From: Candidatus Woesearchaeota archaeon CG10_big_fil_rev_8_21_14_0_10_44_13
GTDB taxonomy: Archaea; Nanobdellota; Nanobdellia; Woesearchaeales; UBA12501
Length of the DNA: 62,535 nt
Reading direction: 5' to 3'
Assembly: GCA_002762985.1 (NCBI GenBank)
Contig: PCXZ01000025.1
Span: 1 to 62,535, forward strand
The translations under genes were made by a program, and so were the position numbers. The notes beneath the pieces are model-generated. The model was not told where the DNA came from and made no database searches. It saw only the letters and a program-made list of their open reading frames with translations. Position 1 is the first letter of the stretch; every line of letters starts with the position of its first letter. Positions 50,098 through 59,217 of the stretch are shown in pieces.

Positions 50098-51174
50098 ATG
50101 GACATACAATCAAGGCTTGATCTCATAAGGCAGGTCGGCGAGGAGATCATAACAGAGGAGGACCTTAAGCAGCTTCTTGAGACAAAATCAAAGCCCATAG
50201 CCTATGACGGCTTCGAGCCTTCTGGAAGGATCCACATCGCGCAGGCAGTCCTAAGGGCCATCAACATAAACAAGATGACAAAGGCAGGCTGCCATTTCAA
50301 GATGTGGGTCGCTGACTGGTTCGCCTGGATGAACAACAAGATGGGCGGCGACCTTGAAAAGATAAGGGTTGCAGGAGATTACATGCTTGAAGTATGGAAG
50401 GCATGCGACCTTGATTTCAAGAACATTGATTTTGTATGGGCCAAGGATGTTGTCACAAAGGAAGACCACTGGAAGACCACGATAGACATAGCAAGGAATT
50501 CCACTGTCAAAAGGATAATCAAGTGCGCACAGATAATGGGAAGGAAGGAGAGCGACAACCTGAGCGCCGCACAGATAATCTACCCGTGCATGCAGGCTGC
50601 TGACATCTTTCACCTGAAATGTGACATTGCGCAGCTGGGCATGGACCAGAGAAAAGTCAATATGCTCGCAAGAGAAGTCGGTCCTAAACTAGGGTTCTGG
50701 AAGCCCGTTGTTGTTTCTCACCACATGCTTATGGGCCTTGGCAAGCCTCCAGCATCGATGGCTGACCCTATGGAGAGAGCAATGGAGATGAAGATGTCAA
50801 AATCAAAGCCCGATTCAGCCATATTCATGACAGATTCAGAAAACGAGATAAAGATGAAGATATCAAAAGCATACTGTCCTGAAAAGAATATTGAAGAGAA
50901 CCCCATACTTGAATACTGCAGATATATCATATTCGAGAGATTCAAAGAGATGGATATAGAGCGGCCTGAGAAATTCGGGGGCAACCTGTCTTTCGGCAGC
51001 TATAAAGAGCTCGAGGAGGTTTTTGCAAAAGGAGAATTGCATCCTATGGACCTGAAGCAGGCAACTGCCGTCTACATCGACAGGCTTGTGAAGCCCGTAA
51101 GGGACCATTTCGATAAGAACGCAAAAGCAAAAAAGCTGCTTGAGCAGGTAAAGGGATTTGAAGTGACAAGATGA
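50098..51174 (+). CDS. tyrS: Tyrosyl-tRNA synthetase
   Basis: 358 residues, archaeal TyrRS. HIGH element RIHIAQA (46-49), KMSKS near 232 (EMKMSKSKPDS), and the tyrosine pocket region MQAADIFHLKCDIAQLGMDQ. TATTTAAA at 50067-50074 centres 27 bp before ATG 50098 (leaderless). The stop overlaps the start of the M24 peptidase gene as ATGA, so the two form an operon. Confidence 0.97.
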   Translation: MDIQSRLDLIRQVGEEIITEEDLKQLLETKSKPIAYDGFEPSGRIHIAQAVLRAININKMTKAGCHFKMWVADWFAWMNNKMGGDLEKIRVAGDYMLEVWKACDLDFKNIDFVWAKDVVTKEDHWKTTIDIARNSTVKRIIKCAQIMGRKESDNLSAAQIIYPCMQAADIFHLKCDIAQLGMDQRKVNMLAREVGPKLGFWKPVVVSHHMLMGLGKPPASMADPMERAMEMKMSKSKPDSAIFMTDSENEIKMKISKAYCPEKNIEENPILEYCRYIIFERFKEMDIERPEKFGGNLSFGSYKELEEVFAKGELHPMDLKQATAVYIDRLVKPVRDHFDKNAKAKKLLEQVKGFEVTR

Positions 51175-52232
51175 GGGTCAAGGAATTCCAGGATTTCTTA
51201 AGAGAAGAAAAGATTTCATGCGCCATACTGTTCAACTTCGATGATAATCTCAACCCTAATTTCGATTATTTCGCCGGTTTTGAGGGGAATGGCTGTTTCA
51301 TAATCCCGAAGAAAGGCAGGCCTGTGCTGCTCGTCCCCCAGATGGAAGAGGAGAAGGCGAGAAAGACAAGGAACAAGGTCATCATCTACAAGAAAGACTT
51401 CTGGAAAAAGGCAAAAAAGCACATCAAAGGAAGAAGGATAGGAATTGATTTCTACACTGTAACCCTGATGATGCAAAGGTCGCTGAAAAAGAACCTTGGA
51501 AAGAGGAGATTGGTCTCGATCTCAGAGAGATGCTCTGAGCTGAGGGCAATAAAGACGAAAAAAGAGCTTTCAAACCTGAAAGAAGCGTGCAGGATAACCG
51601 ACGAGATAATGGGAAAATGCTTTGGTGGCTTCAGGAGACATAGATTCAGGACCGAGAAGGATGTTGTCGATTTCTTTGATGAGGAGACAAGGAAAAAAGG
51701 GTGTGAATTCTCATTCTCGCCTGTTGTCGCTTCCGGACATGGGTCCTCGCAGCCGCATTATGTCCCGAAAGATGTGAAGCTGAGGAAAGGCTTCTGCGTC
51801 ATTGATTTCGGAGTGAAGTATAAAGGGTATTGCGCGGACATGACAAGGACGATATATCTTGGAAAACCCAAAAAAAAGGAGACAGATATGTACAATCTGC
51901 TGCTCAAGGTGCAGGAAGATCTGATAAAAGAGCTGAAGGCCGGCCAGAGATGCTCTGAAACATACAATAACTGCGTGAAAAAACTGGGAAAATACGGAAA
52001 AAACTTCATCCACGGCCTTGGGCATGGCGTCGGCCTTGAGATCCATGAGCTTCCTAACCTCAGGCCGTCGTCAAATGAGACCATAGAAGAGGATATTGTG
52101 TTCACTATTGAGCCAGGGATCTATTTTAGGGGCAGGTTCGGGATAAGGATCGAAGACACCATCCTGATGGGGAAAAAACCGATTATACTGACTAAAACAC
52201 CAAAAGATTTATTAAGGATGAGAGATAAATGA
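51171..52232 (+). CDS. M24-family aminopeptidase (Xaa-Pro dipeptidase type)
   Basis: 353 residues. N-terminal creatinase-like domain, then the pita-bread catalytic domain with all metal ligands visible: VIDFGVKYKGYCADMTRTIY (two Asp), FIHGLGHGVGLEIHE (His), FTIEPGIYF (Glu) and IRIEDTILM (Glu). It cleaves the bond before proline in dipeptides in characterised homologues. Translationally coupled to tyrS. Confidence 0.93.
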   Translation: MRVKEFQDFLREEKISCAILFNFDDNLNPNFDYFAGFEGNGCFIIPKKGRPVLLVPQMEEEKARKTRNKVIIYKKDFWKKAKKHIKGRRIGIDFYTVTLMMQRSLKKNLGKRRLVSISERCSELRAIKTKKELSNLKEACRITDEIMGKCFGGFRRHRFRTEKDVVDFFDEETRKKGCEFSFSPVVASGHGSSQPHYVPKDVKLRKGFCVIDFGVKYKGYCADMTRTIYLGKPKKKETDMYNLLLKVQEDLIKELKAGQRCSETYNNCVKKLGKYGKNFIHGLGHGVGLEIHELPNLRPSSNETIEEDIVFTIEPGIYFRGRFGIRIEDTILMGKKPIILTKTPKDLLRMRDK

Positions 52233-52274
52233 ACGCTATTAGGTTAGAAAATTAAAAAAGTAAAGGGTGATTGA

Positions 52275-52499
52275 ATGGCAACAAAAGTAGAAAAATGCGG
52301 GATAAAGAGGGAGAAAGGATGGCTATACTTCCTTGATAAGAATGGGAACGTAGCAAGAGCAAAGATGGTCAGGGGAAGGAAGAAAGGCAAGCAGAAACAG
52401 GAAGTTCTTGTGAGATGCGGCGTCAAGAGACAAGATGGTTACCTCTACTTCATAGACAAGCAGGGAGACGTAGCCATGACAAAGATGGCAAGGAAGTAA
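52275..52499 (+). CDS. Small protein of two tandem 30-residue repeats
   Basis: 74 residues made of two copies of one unit: EKCGIKREKGWLYFLDKNGN with VARAKM, and VRCGVKRQDGYLYFIDKQGD with VAMTKM, joined by a basic linker (RGRKKGKQKQE). Each unit has one Cys and a W/Y-LYF-DK-G-V beta-hairpin pattern, suggesting a small beta barrel or swapped dimer; nucleic-acid binding is plausible from the charge. GGGTGAT precedes the ATG. Not in an obvious operon, 42 bp after the M24 gene. Confidence 0.75.
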   Translation: MATKVEKCGIKREKGWLYFLDKNGNVARAKMVRGRKKGKQKQEVLVRCGVKRQDGYLYFIDKQGDVAMTKMARK

Positions 52500-52565
52500 A
52501 TTCCTTGTTTTTTTTTCTTTTTTTATTATTTCTATTTTCTGAGAATTAAGTTGTAAATAGAAAAC

Positions 52566-53639
52566 TTAAGAATAACCCTTCCATTTCCCGTTCTTCATGA
52601 CAAGCTTGTCATCAAAATAGACCTCTCCGCCGTTCCTCATATCCTTTATCATGTCCCAATGCAGCGCAGATTTGTTCTCCCCGCCCGTCTCCTTGTACGC
52701 CCTTCCAAGGGCAAAATGTATTGTGCCGCCGATCTTCTCATCGAAAAGTATCTGCTTGACGAATCTCTTTATCCCATAATTCAGCCCTATGCCGAACTCT
52801 CCTATGTAGCTTGCACCAGGGTCCATTTTGATCATTGTGTTGAGGTAATTCTCATTCTTCTCTGCAGTCGCTTTGACAACCTTGCCGTTCCTGAACTCAA
52901 GCCTTATGCCATCAACTTCCCTTCCGCCCTTGATTGCGGGGAAAGAATACCTTATGTAGCCATTGACTGAATGCTTGACGGGCTCTGTGAACACCTCACC
53001 ATCAGGCATGTTCCTTGTGCCGGCGCATTCCTTCGCCTTCTTGCCCTTTATCGAGAATGTAAGGTCAGTGTCCTTGTGTTTTATCCTCACTTTTTTTGTC
53101 CTATGCAGGAGATTCACGATCTTCTTCTGCTTCCTGGCCTCTTTTTTCCAGTCAAGCAGGCATGAATTATACACAAAATCCTCAAAATCCTCAAGCGACA
53201 TCTCTGCATCCTGCGCCAATGCATTCGTTGGGTATTCAAATATGACCCAGTTGTTCTTATTGACTATGTGATCTGATAATTTCCTTGTCACCTTGCTCCT
53301 TATGGCCATCTTTTTCGGGTCAATGCCTGATAGCTCTTTCGTGTTCGTTTCTGTGCCGATCGAGATTGACGCCTGCGTGTTCTTCGCTTCATACATCGCT
53401 ATCTTAGGGAACCTTTTCAGTATGTCATTGCTCGCATACTTGTAATAGACATTTGCATATCCCTCTATCCCCGTCCTCACAAGAGGTATCGCCCCTTTCT
53501 TAAGGATTAGCTTTGATATCTCAAGGACCAATGGCTTCGCTTCAGGGCCGCAGCTTATCTCTACTGTGTCACCTTTCTTTATCCTGACAGAATAATTCAC
53601 GAAGATTTCAGCCAGCTTTTTTGCTCTCGGGTCAGTCAT
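52566..53639 (-). CDS. M29-family (thermophilic) aminopeptidase
   Basis: 357 residues. Family features: DTVEISCGPEAKPLVLEISK near the start, GTRNMPDGEVFTEP, and the metal-binding C-terminal part GASYIGEFGIGLNYG (Glu), GGTIHFALGRAY (His) and SALHWDMIKDM (His, Asp). It removes N-terminal residues using two metal ions. ATTTAAAT near 53662-53669 centres about 26 bp from ATG 53639, giving a leaderless start; upstream in-frame codons to 53771 run into the divergent PAN gene. Confidence 0.92.
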   Translation of the reverse strand: MTDPRAKKLAEIFVNYSVRIKKGDTVEISCGPEAKPLVLEISKLILKKGAIPLVRTGIEGYANVYYKYASNDILKRFPKIAMYEAKNTQASISIGTETNTKELSGIDPKKMAIRSKVTRKLSDHIVNKNNWVIFEYPTNALAQDAEMSLEDFEDFVYNSCLLDWKKEARKQKKIVNLLHRTKKVRIKHKDTDLTFSIKGKKAKECAGTRNMPDGEVFTEPVKHSVNGYIRYSFPAIKGGREVDGIRLEFRNGKVVKATAEKNENYLNTMIKMDPGASYIGEFGIGLNYGIKRFVKQILFDEKIGGTIHFALGRAYKETGGENKSALHWDMIKDMRNGGEVYFDDKLVMKNGKWKGYS

Positions 53640-53739
53640 GTTTTTCATCATATCGGGCTTATATTTAAATGTTGCTGTGGTTTTTCCTGCAATCCAAAAC
53701 AGGCAAAGCTTTATAAAGCAGGACTTTGAAGGGATATTA

Positions 53740-54885
53740 ATGGAAGTTAAAGATAAGGAAGTATTGGACAAGGTAATATCCTCTTATAGCATCGATATAA
53801 GCGGTCTTGAGGAGGAAAACAGGGTTTTGAAGCAGACATTGCAGGGCCTCAAGGAAGAATTGAACAGGTTCCAGAAAACGCCGCTGCTCGTGGCTGAAGT
53901 CAGGGATGTGCATGGGGAGAACATGGTAGTAAGGCTTCCGAACGGCAACGAATTCTTTGTTGAAAGCTCAATAGGCTGCAAAGACATAACCCCGGGGGAT
54001 TCTGTCCTTGTCGAGCAGAAAAACCTGACAATAGTCAGGAAGATAGACACGCGAAAGAGGTTCAATGTAGAGAATTTCCTGATCATAGAAAAACCGAGCA
54101 TCAAATGGGAGAATGTCGGTGGCTTGAAGAAGCAGGAGGAAGAGATAAAAGAGGTAATAGAGCTGCCATTGAAGAATCCTGCATTGTTCAAGAAGATAGG
54201 GATACATCCCCCGAAAGGCATACTTCTCTACGGGCCGCCCGGCACAGGGAAGACCCTGCTGGCAAAGGCCGTAGCTGCGTCTACAAACTCCACATTTATA
54301 GAGATTGTCGGATCAGAGCTTGTGCAAAAATTCATAGGCGAAGGCGCAAAGCTCGTGAAGGAAGTCTTCCAGCTGGCGAGGGAAAAAGCCCCTTCGATAG
54401 TATTCATTGATGAGATGGACGCGATTGCTGCACAAAGGGTGGATATAGGCACTTCTGGCGAAAGGGAAGTGCAGAGGACATTCATGCAGCTATTGGCTGA
54501 AATCGACGGTTTCAAGAGCCTGGGCAATGTGAAGATCATTGGATGCACGAACAGGAGGGATATACTTGATCCTGCCGTCACAAGGCCAGGAAGACTGGAC
54601 AGGCTCATCTATGTGCCATTGCCGGAAAAAGAGGGCATAGAACAGATATTCAAGATCCACACTAAAGACATGAAGATGGGCAGAAGCATAAAGCTTGGCG
54701 CTATCTTCAAGCTCATGGAAGGATTTTCTGGAGCAGAGATAAAAGCAGTTGCGACAGAGGCAGGATACTTCGCCATAAGGGCGAAGAGGACAGGGATAAC
54801 AGAGAAGGACCTGATAGAGGCCATAAAGAAAGTCAAAGAGCACGAGTCAGAAGAAGGCAAGGATTACCTTGGCATGTTTGGATGA
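53740..54885 (+). CDS. pan: Proteasome-activating nucleotidase PAN
   Basis: 381 residues, AAA+ unfoldase that feeds proteins to the archaeal 20S proteasome. N-terminal coiled coil (SGLEEENRVLKQTLQGLKEE), OB ring (LLVAEVRDVHGENMVVRLPN), Walker A GPPGTGKT near 164, Walker B VFIDEMDA near 221 and the arginine fingers in VTRPGRLDR. The C-terminus is MFG where the proteasome-docking HbYX motif is expected, so Tyr is replaced by Phe. TTTATAAA at 53710-53717 gives a leaderless ATG at 53740. Proteasome genes are not in the window. Confidence 0.95.
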   Translation: MEVKDKEVLDKVISSYSIDISGLEEENRVLKQTLQGLKEELNRFQKTPLLVAEVRDVHGENMVVRLPNGNEFFVESSIGCKDITPGDSVLVEQKNLTIVRKIDTRKRFNVENFLIIEKPSIKWENVGGLKKQEEEIKEVIELPLKNPALFKKIGIHPPKGILLYGPPGTGKTLLAKAVAASTNSTFIEIVGSELVQKFIGEGAKLVKEVFQLAREKAPSIVFIDEMDAIAAQRVDIGTSGEREVQRTFMQLLAEIDGFKSLGNVKIIGCTNRRDILDPAVTRPGRLDRLIYVPLPEKEGIEQIFKIHTKDMKMGRSIKLGAIFKLMEGFSGAEIKAVATEAGYFAIRAKRTGITEKDLIEAIKKVKEHESEEGKDYLGMFG

Positions 54886-54959
54886 ATAGGATAATGCGCT
54901 ACAAAAATGCGCATACAATGAGGTTAAGAGAAAAAGCGCAAATACTTTTTCTTGATAAA

Positions 54960-56252
54960 ATGGAAAAATTCAGAAGATTAGGGATAATAGAGCCTGTTTT
55001 GAGGGCTATAAAAGAAGAGGGGTTCGAAGAGCCCAGCGAGATACAAGAGAAAGCAATACCTCTTGTGCTGGAAGGGAAGGATGTTATTGCAGGATCAGCT
55101 ACCGGTTCAGGGAAAACCCTTGTATTCGGAGCAGGGATAATAAGGGATGTTGAGAAGGGCAAAGGCATACAGGCATTGGTATTGACCCCTACAAGGGAGC
55201 TTGCTGAGCAGGTTGCTGTTGCATTGAGGAGATTCTCAAAGCATAAGCCTTTGAACATAACCATGGTCTATGGTGGGGTTTCGATAAACCCCCAGATTGA
55301 TGCTTTGAGGGCTGCTGATGTAGTTGTAGGCACGCCAGGAAGGATATTGGACCATATGGAAAGGAGGACGATAAACTTCAATCATGTGAAGATCCTTGTC
55401 CTTGATGAGGCAGACAGGATGTTTGACATGGGATTCAGGGATGATGTTGAAAGGATAATAAGGGTATGCCCTAAACCCAGGCAGACTTTGCTGTTCTCTG
55501 CGACATTGTCAGAAGAGGGGTCTAGGCTGGCTGACAAGCATATGAAAAATCCTGTTGAAGTAGCTGCCGAGACATATGTTGATCCTTCAAAACTCAGGCA
55601 AGTTTACTATGATGTCCCGAACAACATGAAATTCTCCTTGCTTGTGCATCTGCTTAGGAATGAGCATGCCGGCCTGGTCATGATCTTCTGCAACACGAGG
55701 CAGACGACTGATTTTGTCGCAAAAAACCTTAAGCATAACGAGGTGCCTGCACAGGCGATCCATGGCGGATTCTCCCAGGGCAAGAGGAGCAGGACAATGG
55801 AGCAGTTCCATTCAAAGGATGTGTATGTCCTGGTATGCACTGATGTCGCTGCAAGAGGCCTTGACATAAAAGGGGTCTCACATGTGTACAATTATGACAC
55901 GCCGAAGGACAGCAAGCAGTATATCCACAGGATAGGAAGGACTGCACGGGCAGGAAAGGAAGGGATTGCTGTAACCTTGCTTTCAGACAGGGATTATGAG
56001 AACTTTGACAGGGTATTGAGGGACAATGCTGTTGAGATAGCAAGGGAAGAAGTGCCCCAGATCGAGAGGGTAAGGATGGACATCGGGGACAGAGGCAGAG
56101 GTAATTTCCGCGGAGGCAGGGACAGGGATTTCAGGCCTGGCCAAGGGCATGGCGGCCATGGAGGGAGGCAGAGAAACTATCCTCGGCAGGAAAGGAATGA
56201 GCATGGCAACCGTGGACCAAGAAACAGCGGAAGGGCAAGGTATAATGTATAG
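54960..56252 (+). CDS. DEAD-box RNA helicase with RGG-type tail
   Basis: 430 residues. Complete motifs: Q-motif region GFEEPSEIQEKAIP, motif I AGSATGSGKT, PTRELAEQ, DEAD in VLDEADRMFDMGF, SAT, and the C-domain TDVAARGLDIKGV with YIHRIGRTARAGK. The last 65 residues are Arg/Gly/His-rich (RGRGNFRGGRDRD and similar), typical of RNA-annealing helicases. ATG 54882 overlaps the PAN stop, but 54960 gives the standard N-terminus MEKFRRLGI, so the start is uncertain between them. Confidence 0.93.
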   Translation: MEKFRRLGIIEPVLRAIKEEGFEEPSEIQEKAIPLVLEGKDVIAGSATGSGKTLVFGAGIIRDVEKGKGIQALVLTPTRELAEQVAVALRRFSKHKPLNITMVYGGVSINPQIDALRAADVVVGTPGRILDHMERRTINFNHVKILVLDEADRMFDMGFRDDVERIIRVCPKPRQTLLFSATLSEEGSRLADKHMKNPVEVAAETYVDPSKLRQVYYDVPNNMKFSLLVHLLRNEHAGLVMIFCNTRQTTDFVAKNLKHNEVPAQAIHGGFSQGKRSRTMEQFHSKDVYVLVCTDVAARGLDIKGVSHVYNYDTPKDSKQYIHRIGRTARAGKEGIAVTLLSDRDYENFDRVLRDNAVEIAREEVPQIERVRMDIGDRGRGNFRGGRDRDFRPGQGHGGHGGRQRNYPRQERNEHGNRGPRNSGRARYNV

Positions 56253-56316
56253 GGGCATGCTCCGGGATTAAATAAATTGCCATTATATTTTTTTATATTT
56301 TATTTAGGTTCTCTTC

Positions 56317-56805
56317 TTATATCTTCCTTCTCATCTCGACATGATAATCGAAGAAACCCCATCTCCCGTAGATCTTGTGGGCGTGAGCATTCTGAGGATA
56401 GACGCAGATTGATGCATATCTTATTCCTTTCTTCCTGAACCAACTTATCGCAATGTCTTTCAGCCTAGAGCTTATCTTTCTGTTCCTGTAAGGTTTTTTC
56501 AGGTACAGGTCGCTTATATAGCCTAATCTTCTGAGTTTGAATATGGGGTTGTTCTTTTTTATGAGAATAAATAAGTAACCTACGAGCTTTCCTTTATCCT
56601 CAACGACAAAAACATCTCCGTCTTTGGATTTTATGTTTTTTCTTATGTACTTGCTGAATAGGGCATTTGCGTTCTTCCTTATTGCAAGATGCGGCTTGAG
56701 TTTTTTGTTTTTCCTGAAAACTATTTCGGAGTGATCATTCATGAAATCATCAGACAGGCCGATTATTGCCTGTACATCCTTCAGGACAGCTTTCCTTATC
56801 TTCAT
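56317..56805 (-). CDS. GNAT-family N-acetyltransferase
   Basis: 162 residues. Acetyl-CoA fold visible: MKIRKAVLKDVQAIIGLSDD, VFVVEDKGKLVGYLFILI, GYISDLYLKKPYRNRKISSR as the pyrophosphate loop, and YPQNAHAHKIYGRWGF at the end. The loop lacks the usual Gly pair (RNRKIS in place of RGxGxG/A). Substrate unknown; possibly protein N-termini or a small amine. It follows the flavin-reductase-like gene after 4 bp, so the two are cotranscribed. Confidence 0.87.
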   Translation of the reverse strand: MKIRKAVLKDVQAIIGLSDDFMNDHSEIVFRKNKKLKPHLAIRKNANALFSKYIRKNIKSKDGDVFVVEDKGKLVGYLFILIKKNNPIFKLRRLGYISDLYLKKPYRNRKISSRLKDIAISWFRKKGIRYASICVYPQNAHAHKIYGRWGFFDYHVEMRRKI

Positions 56806-56809
56806 TTTT

Positions 56810-57382
56810 TCATATCTTTTTTACATCAATTCCTGTATCAACCGTCTTCCCTTTTATGGTGCAAAAAACTCTCCCTTTTGTGACATGATAAGCAGCATCG
56901 CTTCCCATCCTTGTTTTCATCTCATCCTCATTGATGAGCTTATCATCGAAATGAGCCCTGATTATCTTCACTATAACGACCACCGAATCACCGACATCCT
57001 CAAAAATGCCATGAAGAACGCACTCATAATTCACAATAGCCTCATCAATCATCGGTGCCTTGACTTTTTCTGCTTCTATGGGAGTAAGGCCTGCCTTCTC
57101 AAATTCAGATATGCCATAAGGATAAGGTTTCCCCGATATTGAGATCTTATCAGCAATGCCTATCGGGATCAGAGAGATGACGCATTCTTTTGTTTCCCTA
57201 AGATTTTTCAGTGAGTCTCTCTTCTTGTCCATGCCAATTGTCATAAAATTGCCATAAAGCTTTGAGAACTCGCAGTAAGGGGCAGAATTCATGCTCCCAT
57301 CTTTGCCTCTTGTCGAGACCATGACGCAAAGCCTCGGCGGCAGCAAAAGGAATGATCTTTCTATCTTCTCTTTATTTTCCAT
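56810..57382 (-). CDS. Flavin reductase-like FMN-binding protein
   Basis: 190 residues from ATG 57382. Flavin reductase-like split barrel: RSFLLLPPRLCVMVSTRGKD, NSAPYCEFSKLYGNFMTIGM, KKRDSLKNLRETKECVISLI, and a Cys-containing VNYECVLHGIF. Members bind FMN and reduce it or act as small oxidoreductases. If transcribed from the TTATAAAA box near 57517-57524 the leader would be about 110 nt, long for this genome. First gene of a pair with the GNAT gene. Confidence 0.83.
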   Translation of the reverse strand: MENKEKIERSFLLLPPRLCVMVSTRGKDGSMNSAPYCEFSKLYGNFMTIGMDKKRDSLKNLRETKECVISLIPIGIADKISISGKPYPYGISEFEKAGLTPIEAEKVKAPMIDEAIVNYECVLHGIFEDVGDSVVVIVKIIRAHFDDKLINEDEMKTRMGSDAAYHVTKGRVFCTIKGKTVDTGIDVKKI

Positions 57383-57533
57383 CTTTATCAGCTTCTGAAA
57401 GGATTTGCACACAGCTCAGCAGTTACTTCCGTATCCCTTTGAAGAGACTGGTGTTCACTTAATCATCGCTGTGTTGTGCTTCCCGGCTATCGCCACCATA
57501 AAGATAGGCCTGTTATTTTATAAGGTTTTCTAT

Positions 57534-57545
57534 AATAGGCCTATT
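57534..57545. promoter_or_regulatory. Palindrome upstream of the 57593 methyltransferase gene
   Basis: AATAGGCCTATT, a perfect 12-bp palindrome 20 bp before the TATA-like TTTTTAAAA (57564-57572). A related copy, ATAGGCCTGTTAT, lies at 57504-57516 near a minus-strand TATA box. Together they could be a paired operator between the two divergent genes. Confidence 0.45.
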
Positions 57546-57592
57546 GCAATCCCGGGGCAAAGTTTTTAAAATTGGTGTTTTTCGCTGGACAT

Positions 57593-58345
57593 ATGGAAGA
57601 GAATAGAGTTGTTCAGGTCCTCAAAGAGATAGGATTTACGCCTCTGTCATGGGGTGAATATCTTAATTCAGTCAAGGGAGAGTTAAAGAAGCGCAATAAA
57701 AGCAGGGACTTCAGTAAAATGAAGCCGAATGCATTGAATAGGCTTGTGCAAGGCATGGCTGCTGCCCGGCCTGAATTTTTTGAGAGGCACATAAGGGTGA
57801 ATCATCCTAATCTGTTCATCAAAAACTTAAAGGGAGTAGTTGATGCTATTGAGGATTATAAACGGGAGAATAGGCCGGATGATATCTGGTTCCTGGAATG
57901 CGGGTGCGGTGTTGCATTATTCCTTGCTGCGCTCGGCAAACTATACCGCAATGAAGATATCTTATTCCAAGGGTATGAATCAAATGGAGCATTCTTGAGA
58001 TATTCCCTGGATAGGGTAGCAAGAGAAAAGCTTGAAGAGAAAGTTCAGATCAACCCATCCCAATTGACACATGACAAGATAAAGCTGCATTATTCAGAGG
58101 GCGATTTCGATATAGTGGTATGTCATGGCAGTTTGGAGCTTAATGATAACAAGAGCTTAAGGTCGATCCTCAGCATGGTGGGCGAGAAAGGGGTTTTCAT
58201 TTTTTATGGCCTGGAAAAGATGAAAGAAGGCCCTATAAGGGCAAAAATCGAGGCAGAGGGCTTCAATTGCAGGTATTTCTCATCAACGCCTTTCGAGAAA
58301 AAACCATTGGAATATGTTGTTGCAAAATTCCAGAGGGATTCATGA
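57593..58345 (+). CDS. SAM-dependent methyltransferase-like protein
   Basis: 250 residues. The C-terminal two thirds have a class I Rossmann layout: motif I FLECGCGVALFLAALG (the acidic residue E precedes CGCG), YESNGAFLRYSLDRVA as motif II region, FDIVVCHGSLELND as motif IV, and a final strand pair. The N-terminal 100 residues are helical and unrecognised. Substrate unknown. TTTTTAAAA at 57564-57572 supports a leaderless ATG at 57593 rather than TTG 57572. Confidence 0.75.
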   Translation: MEENRVVQVLKEIGFTPLSWGEYLNSVKGELKKRNKSRDFSKMKPNALNRLVQGMAAARPEFFERHIRVNHPNLFIKNLKGVVDAIEDYKRENRPDDIWFLECGCGVALFLAALGKLYRNEDILFQGYESNGAFLRYSLDRVAREKLEEKVQINPSQLTHDKIKLHYSEGDFDIVVCHGSLELNDNKSLRSILSMVGEKGVFIFYGLEKMKEGPIRAKIEAEGFNCRYFSSTPFEKKPLEYVVAKFQRDS

Positions 58346-58360
58346 TATCCCCTTCCTTCT

Positions 58361-59185
58361 TCATAAAACCCTGAAATCTACAACTGCCCTGTACTTCCTC
58401 GGCCCGTACATCCCGCACTTTCTCCAGCCTACAACCTTAAATTTCTTCCTGGCTTTCCTGCAGGCCTTCTCTATCTTCTCGACGGCCTTGCCTGGAAGAT
58501 CGTCCTCGTGCTCAAAATCATAGAAATGTACAATGCCTTTTTTCTTTATCACCTTCAATGCCACGCCCAGGAAATCCTCAGCAGACTTCGGCAAAGGCAT
58601 CAATACCCTGTCAAACCTCTTCTTCAGTCTTGGGACAACCTTCCTGACATCACCTAAGAAAACCTTTGCATTAATTATCTTATTCAACGCAATGTTTTTC
58701 TCTGCATATCTGTGCGCAATAGGATTTATCTCGATGCCATAGACCTCTCTTGCCTGTGTGTTCTTCGCTATGACACAGACATAGGGCCCGCAGCCTGAGA
58801 ACATCACAAGCACGGATTCCCCTCTCTTGACAAGGTCCGATATCCTCTTCCTTTCCGTGGAAAGTCGTGGGGAGAAATAAACTTTCTCGACATTGAGCAG
58901 AAGCCTGACATTGTTCTCCTTGTATTCTGTCTCTTTTGTTTTTTTGCCTGCGATGACCTTCAGTTTCTGCAGCCTGAACTCACCTGAGTGTATCCCTACT
59001 TTCTTCGCTACCGTCGTTATGTTGTGGTGTATTTTCATCAGCGCTTCTGCTATCAGCCCCTCTTTTTTGACAAGTCCAGGAGGAATCTCTATTATCGCGA
59101 TGCTGCCGACAGTGTCAAAGCCCGTCTTGAGCGCCGAAATCTCCTTCTCGTCCAGCTTTTCCTGCAATAAATCCCTTATTTTCAT
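58361..59185 (-). CDS. trm5: tRNA (guanine-37 N1) methyltransferase, Trm5 family
   Basis: 274 residues. Trm5 signatures: FDTVGSIAIIEIPPGL near the start, KVYFSPRLSTERKRISDLV, motif I VLVMFSGCGPYVCVIAKN, VYGIEINPIAHRYAEKNIAL and RVLMPLPKSAEDFL in place of the usual NLP. The C-terminal WRKCGMYGPRKYRAVVDFRV fits the family. The enzyme protects reading frame by methylating G37. Lacking the N-terminal D1 domain, it is the short archaeal type. Follows fen1 in an operon (32-bp gap). Confidence 0.9.
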   Translation of the reverse strand: MKIRDLLQEKLDEKEISALKTGFDTVGSIAIIEIPPGLVKKEGLIAEALMKIHHNITTVAKKVGIHSGEFRLQKLKVIAGKKTKETEYKENNVRLLLNVEKVYFSPRLSTERKRISDLVKRGESVLVMFSGCGPYVCVIAKNTQAREVYGIEINPIAHRYAEKNIALNKIINAKVFLGDVRKVVPRLKKRFDRVLMPLPKSAEDFLGVALKVIKKKGIVHFYDFEHEDDLPGKAVEKIEKACRKARKKFKVVGWRKCGMYGPRKYRAVVDFRVL

Positions 59186-59217
59186 AAAACACCAGGATTG
59201 ACTATCTCATCTCTTTT

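Noticed and set aside
57584-57592. GCTGGACAT just before the 57593 start codon
   Set aside because: Single partial unit downstream, not upstream, of the TATA box, so it does not share the architecture of the four boxes.
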